From: Lysinibacillus irui
GTDB taxonomy: Bacteria > Bacillota > Bacilli > Bacillales_A > Planococcaceae
NCBI RefSeq assembly: GCF_028877475.1
Contig: NZ_CP113527.1
Span: 3,155,501-3,219,500 of the forward strand
Direction of reading: 5' to 3'
DNA: 64,000 nucleotides
Made by a program: the position numbers and the translations under genes. The notes beneath the pieces are model-generated. The model ran no database searches. It was not told the origin of the DNA and saw only the letters and a program-made list of their open reading frames with translations. Positions 35,910 to 44,119 of the stretch are shown one piece after another; within the stretch, counting starts at the first letter, position 1; every line of letters begins with the position of its first letter.

Positions 35910-36221
35910 TTACGCATGTTTTGCGATAAATGCTTCTAAAGCTTCTTTAGGTTGGAAGCCTACAGTTTTGTCAACTAATTCTCCATCTTTAAATAATAGT
36001 AAAGATGGGATAGACATAATTTGATACTCAGCTGCAGTACCTTGGTTATTGTCTACGTCAACTTTTACAATTTTAGCTGCACTACCAGCAGCGTCCATTT
36101 CTTCAAGAACTGGCCCAATCATTTTACAAGGTCCACACCAAGCAGCCCAAAAGTCTACTAGTACTAACCCTTCTTTAATATCGTTTTGGAACGTAGCATC
36201 CGTTGCATGTACAATTGCCAT
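35910..36221 (-). CDS. trxA: Thioredoxin
   Basis: The 103-residue thioredoxin has the redox motif AAWCGPCKM near residue 30 and the cis-Pro segment SIPSLLLFKDGE. It reduces protein disulfides with thioredoxin reductase. It sits between uvrC and an amino-acid permease; in B. subtilis it neighbours etfA directly, so the permease is an insertion relative to that order. Confidence 0.97.
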   Translation of the reverse strand: MAIVHATDATFQNDIKEGLVLVDFWAAWCGPCKMIGPVLEEMDAAGSAAKIVKVDVDNNQGTAAEYQIMSIPSLLLFKDGELVDKTVGFQPKEALEAFIAKHA

Positions 36222-36339
36222 TTGAAATCCTCCTTAAGCTTACTATGATTGTAGTATAGCATGGATAAATTCACTTGAGCGAACAATCTGCCTACAATGT
36301 ATTTTTTATGAAAAACGATGTCGAAAAACGTAAGATTGA

Positions 36340-37692
36340 CTATTCATTTTCTTGATAACGGCCTTTCAATACATAGGATAATGTAATAAAGAGATAAATG
36401 CCTAACGTAATGCCTGTGATGATAATGGAAGTTGTGAAAATAATCCCAATTAAAATGGCACTTAACGCAATTATAGCGATCCATGTTGTATAAGGGAACC
36501 ATTTCACTTCATAGGCACTTGTATTTTCCGCTTGTTTTTTTCGTGATTTCAAATGGGCAATCGCAATAATTAACCAAATGAATAACACCGTATAACCAAG
36601 AGATCCCATTAAGAAATCAAAGGTCTTGCTCCCAGCATATAGAGATAAGATTACACCTAAATACATGGCCACTGTACACATTAAAATAGCATATACTGGC
36701 ACTTTACGTTTAGATAAATAGCCAAAGATTTTAGGTACACGCCCGTCTACAGCTTGGGTATACAGCACACGAGATGAACCATAGAGTCCTGAATTCATGG
36801 AGGAAATAATGGCAAGTAAAACGACAGCGTTCATAATATGATCTGCACCAGGAATGCCGATCATTTTAAATACCATTACAAATGGACTTTCAGGTACCCC
36901 GTTTACATTATTCCAAGGTATTAAGCTGACAATAATAAAGAAAGGTAGCAGATAGAACGTAACAATACGTACTAGTGTACTGCGAACAGCTTTTGGTACA
37001 ACTTTTTCTGGATTCTTCGTTTCTGCTAATGTAATCCCAATGATTTCGGTTCCCCCATAAGAATAAATAACCACCAACATGGCAGCAATTAAACCCATTG
37101 AACCATTAGGGAAAAACCCTCCGTGCTCCGTTAAATTAGAAAAACCTACAGCTGTATGATGTCCAAACGAAACTAGTAATAAGATAAGTCCCGCTATAAT
37201 GAACACAATAATAACCGTTATTTTAATTAAGGCTAGCCAGTATTCGGTTTCAGCAAATATTTTTACGGACAATAAATTAATGGCTGTCACTAAAACTGAA
37301 ACTGACAAGGCAAGTATCCAGATGGGGTATTCTGGCAACCAATATTGAATAAAAATTGCCGCAACGACAGACTCCGCTGCGATATTTAAAACCCACATTT
37401 TCCAATAGATCCAATCGAGGAAATAAGCTGGGTATTTTCCTAACACCGATTGAACTAAATCTCTAAACGTTCTGGCTTCTTTATTTCGAACGGCCATTTC
37501 TGCGAGGCCTTGCATAACAAATAATAAAATGATGCCCCCTAATAAATACGCAATGAGCACTGACGGCCCTGCCATATCGATAGCAGCACTACTACCTTTG
37601 AATAACCCTGCCCCAATTGCCCCACCTAGAGCCATCATTGTGATGTGACGTGAGGTCATTGTTCTTGTTAATTGTTGACTGTTTTTTTCCAC
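36340..37692 (-). CDS. APC-family amino-acid permease under T-box control
   Basis: The 450-residue transporter has 12 membrane segments and the APC start GGAIGAGLFKGSS. It also shows YSYGGTEIIGITLAETKNP, typical of the AAT/YbxG-AapA branch. The preceding T-box reads a Leu codon (CTT), so leucine or branched-chain amino acids are the likely substrates; this is inferred from regulation, not from the protein. No terminator was seen right after its stop. The gene is absent at this place in the B. subtilis order. Confidence 0.9.
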   Translation of the reverse strand: MEKNSQQLTRTMTSRHITMMALGGAIGAGLFKGSSAAIDMAGPSVLIAYLLGGIILLFVMQGLAEMAVRNKEARTFRDLVQSVLGKYPAYFLDWIYWKMWVLNIAAESVVAAIFIQYWLPEYPIWILALSVSVLVTAINLLSVKIFAETEYWLALIKITVIIVFIIAGLILLLVSFGHHTAVGFSNLTEHGGFFPNGSMGLIAAMLVVIYSYGGTEIIGITLAETKNPEKVVPKAVRSTLVRIVTFYLLPFFIIVSLIPWNNVNGVPESPFVMVFKMIGIPGADHIMNAVVLLAIISSMNSGLYGSSRVLYTQAVDGRVPKIFGYLSKRKVPVYAILMCTVAMYLGVILSLYAGSKTFDFLMGSLGYTVLFIWLIIAIAHLKSRKKQAENTSAYEVKWFPYTTWIAIIALSAILIGIIFTTSIIITGITLGIYLFITLSYVLKGRYQENE

Positions 37693-37712
37693 TTTCTTAC
37701 CTCCTAAAAATC

Positions 37713-37985
37713 AAAAAAGCATATCGTCTCTTCTTTCATAAAAGAAGAGACGATATGCCATTTAGCAAACCGCGGTACCACTCTAATTGGTTCTTTATAG
37801 AACCCAGCTTAAAACCTTGTAACGAAGGTTAATCGTCAAACAAATAGAATAATCAGATAATTCTATCTATCTTACCACTCCTAGGCAAGTTCAAAGCCTT
37901 ATTGGACTGCGTTGCACCATCCCGCAGCTCTCTTCACCGAATAATGAGCTTTTACTACTCCTAATCTTTGCGTTTCAAATCATTA
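37713..37985 (-). ncRNA. T-box leader, Leu (CTT) specifier
   Basis: The T-box sequence GTGGTACCGCG (minus strand, 37781-37771) is followed by a very strong 18-bp terminator (GCATATCGTCTCTTCTTT 37719-37736 with 37741-37758) and six T. In stem I, AGTAGTA faces TGAA-CTT-GCC, so the specifier after TGAA is CTT (Leu). The Phe T-box in this window, read by the same rule, gives TTC, which supports the reading. Confidence 0.88.
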
Positions 37986-38080
37986 ATGTATCAACCACTA
38001 TAATAGCTATCGTTAATTATGTCAATATTTTATTTTGCAATAATTTTCAAACACTAATTATTTCTTTCGCCCATTATAAA

Positions 38081-38108
38081 AAGCAGGAAGGATCTTCCCT
38101 CCCTGCTT
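38081..38108 (-). terminator. Terminator of the fadB-etfB-etfA transcript
   Basis: AAGCAGG (38081-38087) pairs with CCTGCTT (38102-38108) with an inner AGG/CCT; the minus strand continues TTTTTATAA. Confidence 0.8.
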
Positions 38109-38114
38109 AACACT

Positions 38115-39092
38115 TTATGCGTTCACTTTTAATGCTTTAAATTCTTCAATTAAAAGCGGAATAACTTCAAACAAATCACCAACGATACCGTAATCCGCTA
38201 CTTTGAAAATATTTGCTTCTGGATCTTTATTGATGGCAACAATTACTTTAGAATTTGACATTCCTGCTAAATGTTGAATGGCACCAGAAATACCCGCCGC
38301 AATATAAAGGTCAGGTGTAACTACCTTCCCTGTTTGACCGATTTGAAGTGAATAGTCACAGTACTCAGCGTCACATGCACCACGTGATGCTCCAACTGCA
38401 CCGCCTAGTAAATCTGCTAGCTCTTTTAATGGCTCGAAACCTTCTTCAGACTTCACACCACGACCACCTGCAACAACAACTTTCGCTTCTGAAAGATCTA
38501 CACCTTCTGAAGATTTACGAACTACTTCTTTGATTATTGTGCGTAGGTTTGTAATATCTACAGTGATAGCAGAAACATCGCCTGTTTTTCCTTCGACTTT
38601 TTCTAATGGTGTAATATTATTTGGACGAATGGAAGCTAAAACAACGCCCTCTTTAACTTTCACTTTTTCAAAAGCCTTACCAGAGTAAATTGGTCGGATG
38701 AATAGAACATCATCACCGGCACCCTCAATAGAAGTGACATCGGATACTAGACCTGCTTGTAATTTACTAGCGATTTTTGGAGATAAATCTTTACCATTTG
38801 CTGTATGCCCGAAGACAATGCCAGCTGGTTTTTCTTGCTCAATAACAGCTAATAATGCCTGACTATAACCATCAGATGTATATTGCTTTAAATGTGGGTG
38901 TTCCACTGTTACCACACGGTCAGCACCATATTCAAATAATGGACCTGTTAAACCTGCTACAGCATCCCCTAAAAGTACTCCAACAACCTCGCCACCATCT
39001 GCGATTTGTTTTGCAGCTGCAATTGCTTCAAAAGAAACATTACGTAAGCTTCCTTCACGAACTTCACTTAACACTAATACTTTTTTTGACAT
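38115..39092 (-). CDS. etfA: Electron transfer flavoprotein alpha subunit
   Basis: The 325-residue EtfA has the FAD-binding C-terminal domain with VVAGGRGVKSEEGF, GASRGACDAEYCD, QIGQTGKVVTPDLYIAAGIS and INKDPEANIFKVADYGIVGD. With EtfB it carries electrons from acyl-CoA dehydrogenases to the quinone pool. It follows etfB by 50 bases in the fatty-acid degradation operon. Confidence 0.96.
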   Translation of the reverse strand: MSKKVLVLSEVREGSLRNVSFEAIAAAKQIADGGEVVGVLLGDAVAGLTGPLFEYGADRVVTVEHPHLKQYTSDGYSQALLAVIEQEKPAGIVFGHTANGKDLSPKIASKLQAGLVSDVTSIEGAGDDVLFIRPIYSGKAFEKVKVKEGVVLASIRPNNITPLEKVEGKTGDVSAITVDITNLRTIIKEVVRKSSEGVDLSEAKVVVAGGRGVKSEEGFEPLKELADLLGGAVGASRGACDAEYCDYSLQIGQTGKVVTPDLYIAAGISGAIQHLAGMSNSKVIVAINKDPEANIFKVADYGIVGDLFEVIPLLIEEFKALKVNA

Positions 39093-39142
39093 AGAATATT
39101 CCCTCCGTTACCCTTTAAGATTCGATTAACATCATCAAATAA

Positions 39143-39916
39143 TTAAACAACTTTTGCTTCTGTGTGAAGTAGATTTACTAGTTCTTTTACTTGTGCAGAA
39201 AGGTCACCTTCAAGAACGCGGCCAGCTGCCTTTTGAGCTGGTAAGAAGATGTCTACTGTTTCAATCTTCACTTCTACATCATCTTCATCGATATCTAAAT
39301 CATCTAACTCAAGTTCTGCAAGCGGTTTCTTTTTCGCTTTCATAATACCTGGTAATGATGGATAACGTGGCTCATTTAAACCTTGCTGAGCTGTTACTAA
39401 TAATGGTAAAGAAGTTTCAATGACTTCTGAATCTCCTTCGATATCACGAACAATTTTCGCAGATGTTCCGTCAATTTCTAGTTTTGTAATCGTCGTTACA
39501 TAATTAATATCCAGTAAATCTGCAACGCGTGGACCAACTTGACCAGAACCACCATCAATTGCAACATTTCCAGTTAAAATTAAATCCGCATCTTTATCTT
39601 TTAAGTATTCAGCTAAGAGATAAGCAGCAGCATTTTGGTCTAATTCATCTAAATCATCTTCGGTATTAATTAATACGGCTTCGTCAGCTCCCATAGCAAG
39701 CGCTGTACGTAATTGCTTCTCTGCATCCTCGCCACCAATTGTGACAACTGTTACTTTGCCACCAGCAGCATCACGCACTTGAATTGCCTCTTCAATGGCA
39801 TATTCATCATAAGGGTTGATAATGAATTCCGCGCCATCCTCTTGGATTTTGCCACCCGACACAACGATTTTTTCTTCTGTATCAAACGTACGTTTAATTA
39901 ATGCAAAAATATTCAT
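39143..39916 (-). CDS. etfB: Electron transfer flavoprotein beta subunit
   Basis: The 257-residue EtfB shows NPYDEYAIEEA, the AMP-binding LTGNVAIDGGSGQVGPRVAD, and VTAQQGLNEPRYPSLPGIMKAKKK, the recognition-loop region. It forms a heterodimer with EtfA. It lies downstream of fadB in the same operon. Confidence 0.96.
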   Translation of the reverse strand: MNIFALIKRTFDTEEKIVVSGGKIQEDGAEFIINPYDEYAIEEAIQVRDAAGGKVTVVTIGGEDAEKQLRTALAMGADEAVLINTEDDLDELDQNAAAYLLAEYLKDKDADLILTGNVAIDGGSGQVGPRVADLLDINYVTTITKLEIDGTSAKIVRDIEGDSEVIETSLPLLVTAQQGLNEPRYPSLPGIMKAKKKPLAELELDDLDIDEDDVEVKIETVDIFLPAQKAAGRVLEGDLSAQVKELVNLLHTEAKVV

Positions 39917-40027
39917 ATATCCATACCTCCTGGAACGTTTTTATAATTCTAAGTAAACTTATAAATATTATATATTTTCAGTTTCGATAACGCCGATAAC
40001 ATCTTTGTGCTATCGACATTTGGAAAA

Positions 40028-40801
40028 TTATTTACCAGTAAACACAGGCTCACGCTTTTCAATGAATGCTTGAATTCCTTCTTTTGCATCCTCTGTCACG
40101 AATACTGTTCCAAAGGATTTCGCTTCTGCTTCAATGCCTTCATAGAACGATGCATGCTTTGCAAATTGCAATGTTTGAATAGCTGCCTTTAAAGCTATTG
40201 GGCTTTTCTTAGCAATATTCTTAGCAATCTTTAACGTTTCATCTAGTAGCGTTTCGTCTGAGAATGCACGGTTTGCTAAGCCCCATTGAACAGCTTCTGT
40301 ACCTGAAATTGGCTCGCTTGTAAACATCATCTCCGCGGCCTTTGCTACCCCCACATAGCGTGGCAAGCGTTGGGTACCGCCAAATCCAGGAATTAGACCT
40401 AATTGTAATTCAGGTAAACCTAGCTTTGCAGATTCAGTGACGAATCGCATATGACAGCTCATTGCTAACTCAAGTCCGCCACCTAATGCTGCACCATGGA
40501 TGGCCGCAATCACAGGCTTAGAGAATGATTCAACACGCTCAAATACTTGCTGTCCATTGCTAGCTAACTTCGTAAATTCTTCCCCAGATTCTACCCCAGT
40601 AAATTCTTTAATGTCTGCTCCCGCAGAGAAGAAACGGCCTTCACCATGAAGTACAAGGACTCTTACAGCATCATCGTGTTCTAAAGCATCTAGAACAGCG
40701 TTAACTTCTGCAATAATACCGCGAGATAAAGCGTTTGCTGGTGGACGTGCAATTGTAATCATTGCTACCCCATCTTCTACTTTCCAACTTAGAAATTCCA
40801 T
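40028..40801 (-). CDS. fadB: Enoyl-CoA hydratase
   Basis: The 257-residue crotonase-fold enzyme has the oxyanion-hole segments [10 protein letters not shown] and [20 protein letters not shown], and the catalytic Glu region [21 protein letters not shown] (read as two pieces). It hydrates trans-2-enoyl-CoA in beta-oxidation. It begins 14 bases after fadR and corresponds to B. subtilis fadB (ysiB). Confidence 0.94.
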   Translation of the reverse strand: MEFLSWKVEDGVAMITIARPPANALSRGIIAEVNAVLDALEHDDAVRVLVLHGEGRFFSAGADIKEFTGVESGEEFTKLASNGQQVFERVESFSKPVIAAIHGAALGGGLELAMSCHMRFVTESAKLGLPELQLGLIPGFGGTQRLPRYVGVAKAAEMMFTSEPISGTEAVQWGLANRAFSDETLLDETLKIAKNIAKKSPIALKAAIQTLQFAKHASFYEGIEAEAKSFGTVFVTEDAKEGIQAFIEKREPVFTGK

Positions 40802-40815
40802 TTCTCCACATCCTT

Positions 40816-41397
40816 TTAAGCTTTAATGCCGTTCAGGATTAATGCCTGAACCTTTGGAACCTGTTCCATTAAATCATATCGATAGTCATTCATAACCCAC
40901 GACGTAATAGTTTCATCAATTGTTCCAAAAACCATTTGTCGTGCCAAGCGTACATCCATCGTTTGATTGAACTCACCTGAAAGCATACCTTCGATTAAAA
41001 TCTGATCGAGTAAGTGTAAATACTCACGTAGTACCGAATTAATTTTTAATCGTAAGTCTTTGTTTGATTGGCGTAGCTCTAATTGTGTGACGGTTGCTAG
41101 GTATCGATCTGTCGCTAGAACATTAAAATGATTTTCAATCATTCGTGAAAGTTTGTCTTTTGACGTACTTCCATTTTCTATTATATCTTGTAATGACTCT
41201 ACAAAAACAGCCATTTTTTCATTAAAGACAGAAATTAATATATCTTCTTTATTTTTAAAATATAAATAGATTGTTCCATCGGCCACCCCTGCCTGTTTGG
41301 CGATTTTCGATACTTGCGCTTGGTGATACCCATTTTCCGCAATAACGATGACAGCTGCATCAATAATTTGCTTATATTTCGGCTTATCTCGTTTCAC
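40816..41397 (-). CDS. fadR: FadR, TetR-family repressor of fatty-acid degradation
   Basis: The 193-residue TetR-type repressor has its helix-turn-helix at about 25-45 ([20 protein letters not shown]). Synteny and size match B. subtilis FadR (YsiA), which is released from DNA by long-chain acyl-CoA. The start is a GTG at 41397 after AGGTGG. A near-consensus FadR site lies just upstream at 41476-41493, so it probably represses its own operon. Confidence 0.92.
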   Translation of the reverse strand: MKRDKPKYKQIIDAAVIVIAENGYHQAQVSKIAKQAGVADGTIYLYFKNKEDILISVFNEKMAVFVESLQDIIENGSTSKDKLSRMIENHFNVLATDRYLATVTQLELRQSNKDLRLKINSVLREYLHLLDQILIEGMLSGEFNQTMDVRLARQMVFGTIDETITSWVMNDYRYDLMEQVPKVQALILNGIKA

Positions 41398-41475
41398 TTT
41401 TATATCACCACCTAAAAAACATGCGCACGTCTACATGATCCATATGACGTGTGAACCTAAAAAAATATGAAAATA

Positions 41476-41493
41476 TGAATGGTCATTCATTCA
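41476..41493. promoter_or_regulatory. FadR operator upstream of fadR
   Basis: TGAATGGTCATTCATTCA is a near-palindrome that agrees at 16 of 18 positions, read on the minus strand, with the B. subtilis FadR consensus TGAATGAMTANTCATTCA. It lies 79 bases before the fadR start, after lcfA. Confidence 0.7.
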
Positions 41494-41544
41494 TATTTTC
41501 ATATTATATTTTACAGCATTGCTTGTCAATACTTTCACACGTAT

Positions 41545-43239
41545 TTATTTCGCTTCTTTATTCGCTAATTTTGTTTTTTCTTCTTCTACCAAAGTGCGAC
41601 GCAAAATTTTCCCTACGGCTGTTTTTGGTAGCTCATCTCTAAATTCATAATAACGCGGAACCTTAAATGCCGCTAGATGTTGACGGCAATATTTATTTAA
41701 TTCGTCCTCTGAAATCGAATATCCTTCTTTTAATACAATATAAGCTTTAACTGTTTCTCCTCGATATGGGTCAGGTATGCCAGCGACTACACATTCTTGA
41801 ATTTCTTCGCGTTCGTACAACACTTCTTCCACTTCACGCGGGTAAATATTAAAGCCACCTGCTATAATCATATCTTTTTTACGGTCTACTACATAGAAAA
41901 AGCCCTGTTCATCCATATATCCAAGATCACCTGTTAAAAACCAGCCATCTACAAATGTTGCTGCAGTATCCTCTGGGCGGTTCCAGTAACCCTTCATCAC
42001 TTGTGGTCCTTTAACAGCGATTTCACCTACTTCACCAACTGGTAGCACCTCTGTATCGCCTGTACGTAAGATGACAGCGTCTGTATTTGGCCATGGTAAA
42101 CCAATTGAACCAATTACTCGCTTCCCCCAAATTGGCGTAGCATGTGTTACAGGTGACGTTTCTGTTAAACCATAGCCCTCTACCAGTTTGCCACCAGTTA
42201 CAGCTTCAAACTTCTCTTGCACCTCAATAGGCAATGAAGCAGAACCACTTAAGCATGCTTTAATAGACGATAAATCATAATTTGCAATGTCCGGATGATT
42301 GAGTAAACCAATGTATAAGGTTGGGGCACCAGGGAACAGCGTTGGTTTTTGTTTATCGATTGTTTTTAATGCTGTTTCTGCATCAAATTTTGGTAGGAGC
42401 ACCATTTTATTTTGAGTAAATACCGATAACAGCATAACAGTCGTCATCCCATAGACGTGGAAGAATGGTAGAATGCCCATAATGGTTTCTTCCCCATGCA
42501 CACATTTATACATCCATGCATCACACATTGTCGTATTGGCAATTAAATTTTTATGTGTTAGCATGACTCCTTTTGGAAAACCTGTTGTTCCACCTGTATA
42601 TTGAAGCAGTGCTAGATCTTCTTCAAAATTAAATGAAATATTCTCAATCACCTTAATTGGTGCAGAGCGCATTATTTCTGAAAACAAGTGATTTTGTCCA
42701 CTATGCTCAACCTTGACACTAAATCCATACTGCCTTTTTTGAATAAAAGGATAAACTAAATTTTTTGGAAACGGTAAATAATCTTTAATAGCTGTCACAA
42801 TAACATTTTCGAGAGCCGTCTCCTTCATAATTTTCATCACGCGTGGATATAAAATATCCATGACTAAAATAACCTTTGCCCCAGAATCAGCCATTTGATA
42901 TTGAAGCTCACGTTCAGTATAAAGTGGATTTGTTTGAACGACAACAGCACCTGCATACATGGCACCATAGTAAGCGATTACACTTTGTGGCGAATTAGGA
43001 AGCATAATAGCCACTCGATCACCTTTTTCCACACCAAGTGCTTGTAAATAGTTTGCAAATCTTAAAGCAGACTCATATAGCTCAGTGTACGTCAAATCCT
43101 TCCCCATAAAATGAATCGCAATTTTAGATGGATTCTTTTTATAGGCACGTGTCAAAAACTCTTGCACTGGAATTTCCTCAAACGTTAAAGACGATGGTAC
43201 TTCTTCAGGATAATTTGCTAGCCATGGTTTTGCTGTCAT
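41545..43239 (-). CDS. lcfA: Long-chain fatty-acid-CoA ligase
   Basis: The 564-residue AMP-forming ligase has the P-loop LLQYTGGTTGFPKG, the YGLTETSPV motif, the hinge region GWFLTGDLGYMD with VDRKKDMIIAGGFNIYP, and a C-terminal Lys (TAVGKILRR). It activates fatty acids for beta-oxidation. The ATG at 43239 is preferred for its AAAGGGGAG; a longer ORF begins at 43272. It is the first gene of the lcfA-fadR-fadB-etfB-etfA group. Confidence 0.94.
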   Translation of the reverse strand: MTAKPWLANYPEEVPSSLTFEEIPVQEFLTRAYKKNPSKIAIHFMGKDLTYTELYESALRFANYLQALGVEKGDRVAIMLPNSPQSVIAYYGAMYAGAVVVQTNPLYTERELQYQMADSGAKVILVMDILYPRVMKIMKETALENVIVTAIKDYLPFPKNLVYPFIQKRQYGFSVKVEHSGQNHLFSEIMRSAPIKVIENISFNFEEDLALLQYTGGTTGFPKGVMLTHKNLIANTTMCDAWMYKCVHGEETIMGILPFFHVYGMTTVMLLSVFTQNKMVLLPKFDAETALKTIDKQKPTLFPGAPTLYIGLLNHPDIANYDLSSIKACLSGSASLPIEVQEKFEAVTGGKLVEGYGLTETSPVTHATPIWGKRVIGSIGLPWPNTDAVILRTGDTEVLPVGEVGEIAVKGPQVMKGYWNRPEDTAATFVDGWFLTGDLGYMDEQGFFYVVDRKKDMIIAGGFNIYPREVEEVLYEREEIQECVVAGIPDPYRGETVKAYIVLKEGYSISEDELNKYCRQHLAAFKVPRYYEFRDELPKTAVGKILRRTLVEEEKTKLANKEAK

Positions 43240-43272
43240 ACGTCCTCTCCCCTTTGTCCCAAACTTTGTCAA

Positions 43273-43559
43273 TTCTTATATTTATTATAATGAAAAAGAA
43301 ATACAGTTTCAAACAGAAAATAGAAAATAAATGCATTTTCGATTAATTATTATGCAATTTACAACATTAATATGACTGATATTTATTGGTGTTTGTACGG
43401 ATACACCTTATGAATACTCATTCATTCTTCATTATTTCTGCTAAAAAGCTACTCGCATATTCCTATATTATAAAAATAATCTTTTTCAATGTTCCGTTAG
43501 ATGATTGAGAGAAAATTAATAGTTTTTAGTAGAAATTTATGTAGATTCATTCACAAAAA
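43273..43559. other. Upstream region of lcfA, only an operator seen
   Basis: AT-rich non-coding DNA between the lcfA start and the terminator at 43560. Apart from the FadR-like site at 43411-43424 no feature was recognised. Confidence 0.5.
43411..43424. promoter_or_regulatory. FadR operator upstream of lcfA
   Basis: TGAATACTCATTCA matches the right two thirds of the FadR consensus and lies about 170 bases before lcfA. Confidence 0.6.
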
Positions 43560-43585
43560 AACGCACCCTCCTAAGAGAATGCGTT
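43560..43585 (-). terminator. Terminator of the mutS2-yshE transcript
   Basis: AACGCA (43560-43565) pairs with TGCGTT (43580-43585) around an AGG/CCT-containing loop; seven or more T follow on the minus strand. Confidence 0.75.
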
Positions 43586-43590
43586 GTTCT

Positions 43591-43671
43591 TTATACAGTC
43601 ATCATATAGTAGACGCCCACTGCCAAAAATGCGATACAGACAATGATTAGTACCTTCGCTAATTTTTCCAT
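43591..43671 (-). CDS. 26-residue single-pass membrane protein
   Basis: This tiny ORF encodes MEKLAKVLIIVCIAFLAV and ends GVYYMMTV, a single hydrophobic helix with a positive N-terminus. AGGAG lies nine bases before the ATG, it follows yshE by 12 bases, and a terminator comes right after its stop, so it looks like a genuine last gene of the operon. The function is unknown. Confidence 0.65.
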   Translation of the reverse strand: MEKLAKVLIIVCIAFLAVGVYYMMTV

Positions 43672-43683
43672 GTCATGACACTC

Positions 43684-44097
43684 CTATGCAATACTTGCCC
43701 CAATAACAAACGATAGACCGACAGAAATGGTAAAGGAAATAAAACCTACTGAGCGATTATCATTGGCAATCTCTTGATCAACATTAAAACGAGGTGTCAT
43801 AAATTCAAATAAGAAATACGCTACAATCAATAGTGTAAAGCCAAAAAGACCCCAGCCAATCATTTCACTCAATGTGCTATGGCGTGCAATGGAAAAGCGA
43901 AAGATATTGCAAATGCCAAGTATTTTACCACCAGTTGCAAGTGCCACAGCGACATTACCCTTTTTAATTTCTTCCCAATTCTTATATTTCGTAACGACTT
44001 CGAACAATGCCATCGAGACGACTAAACATAATACTACAACACTAAAATATCCTGCCGTTTCGATAATTGGATATCGCCAAAAGCCAGAATTCAGCAT
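43684..44097 (-). CDS. yshE: DUF350 membrane protein (YshE)
   Basis: The 137-residue protein has four hydrophobic segments and the DUF350 look (YSVVVLCLVVSMALFEVVTK, YKNWEEIKKGNVAVALATGG). It follows mutS2 by 22 bases; in B. subtilis yshE is likewise next to mutSB. The function is unknown. Confidence 0.85.
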   Translation of the reverse strand: MLNSGFWRYPIIETAGYFSVVVLCLVVSMALFEVVTKYKNWEEIKKGNVAVALATGGKILGICNIFRFSIARHSTLSEMIGWGLFGFTLLIVAYFLFEFMTPRFNVDQEIANDNRSVGFISFTISVGLSFVIGASIA

Positions 44098-44119
44098 TTT
44101 TCTCCGTCCCCTTTTTAGC

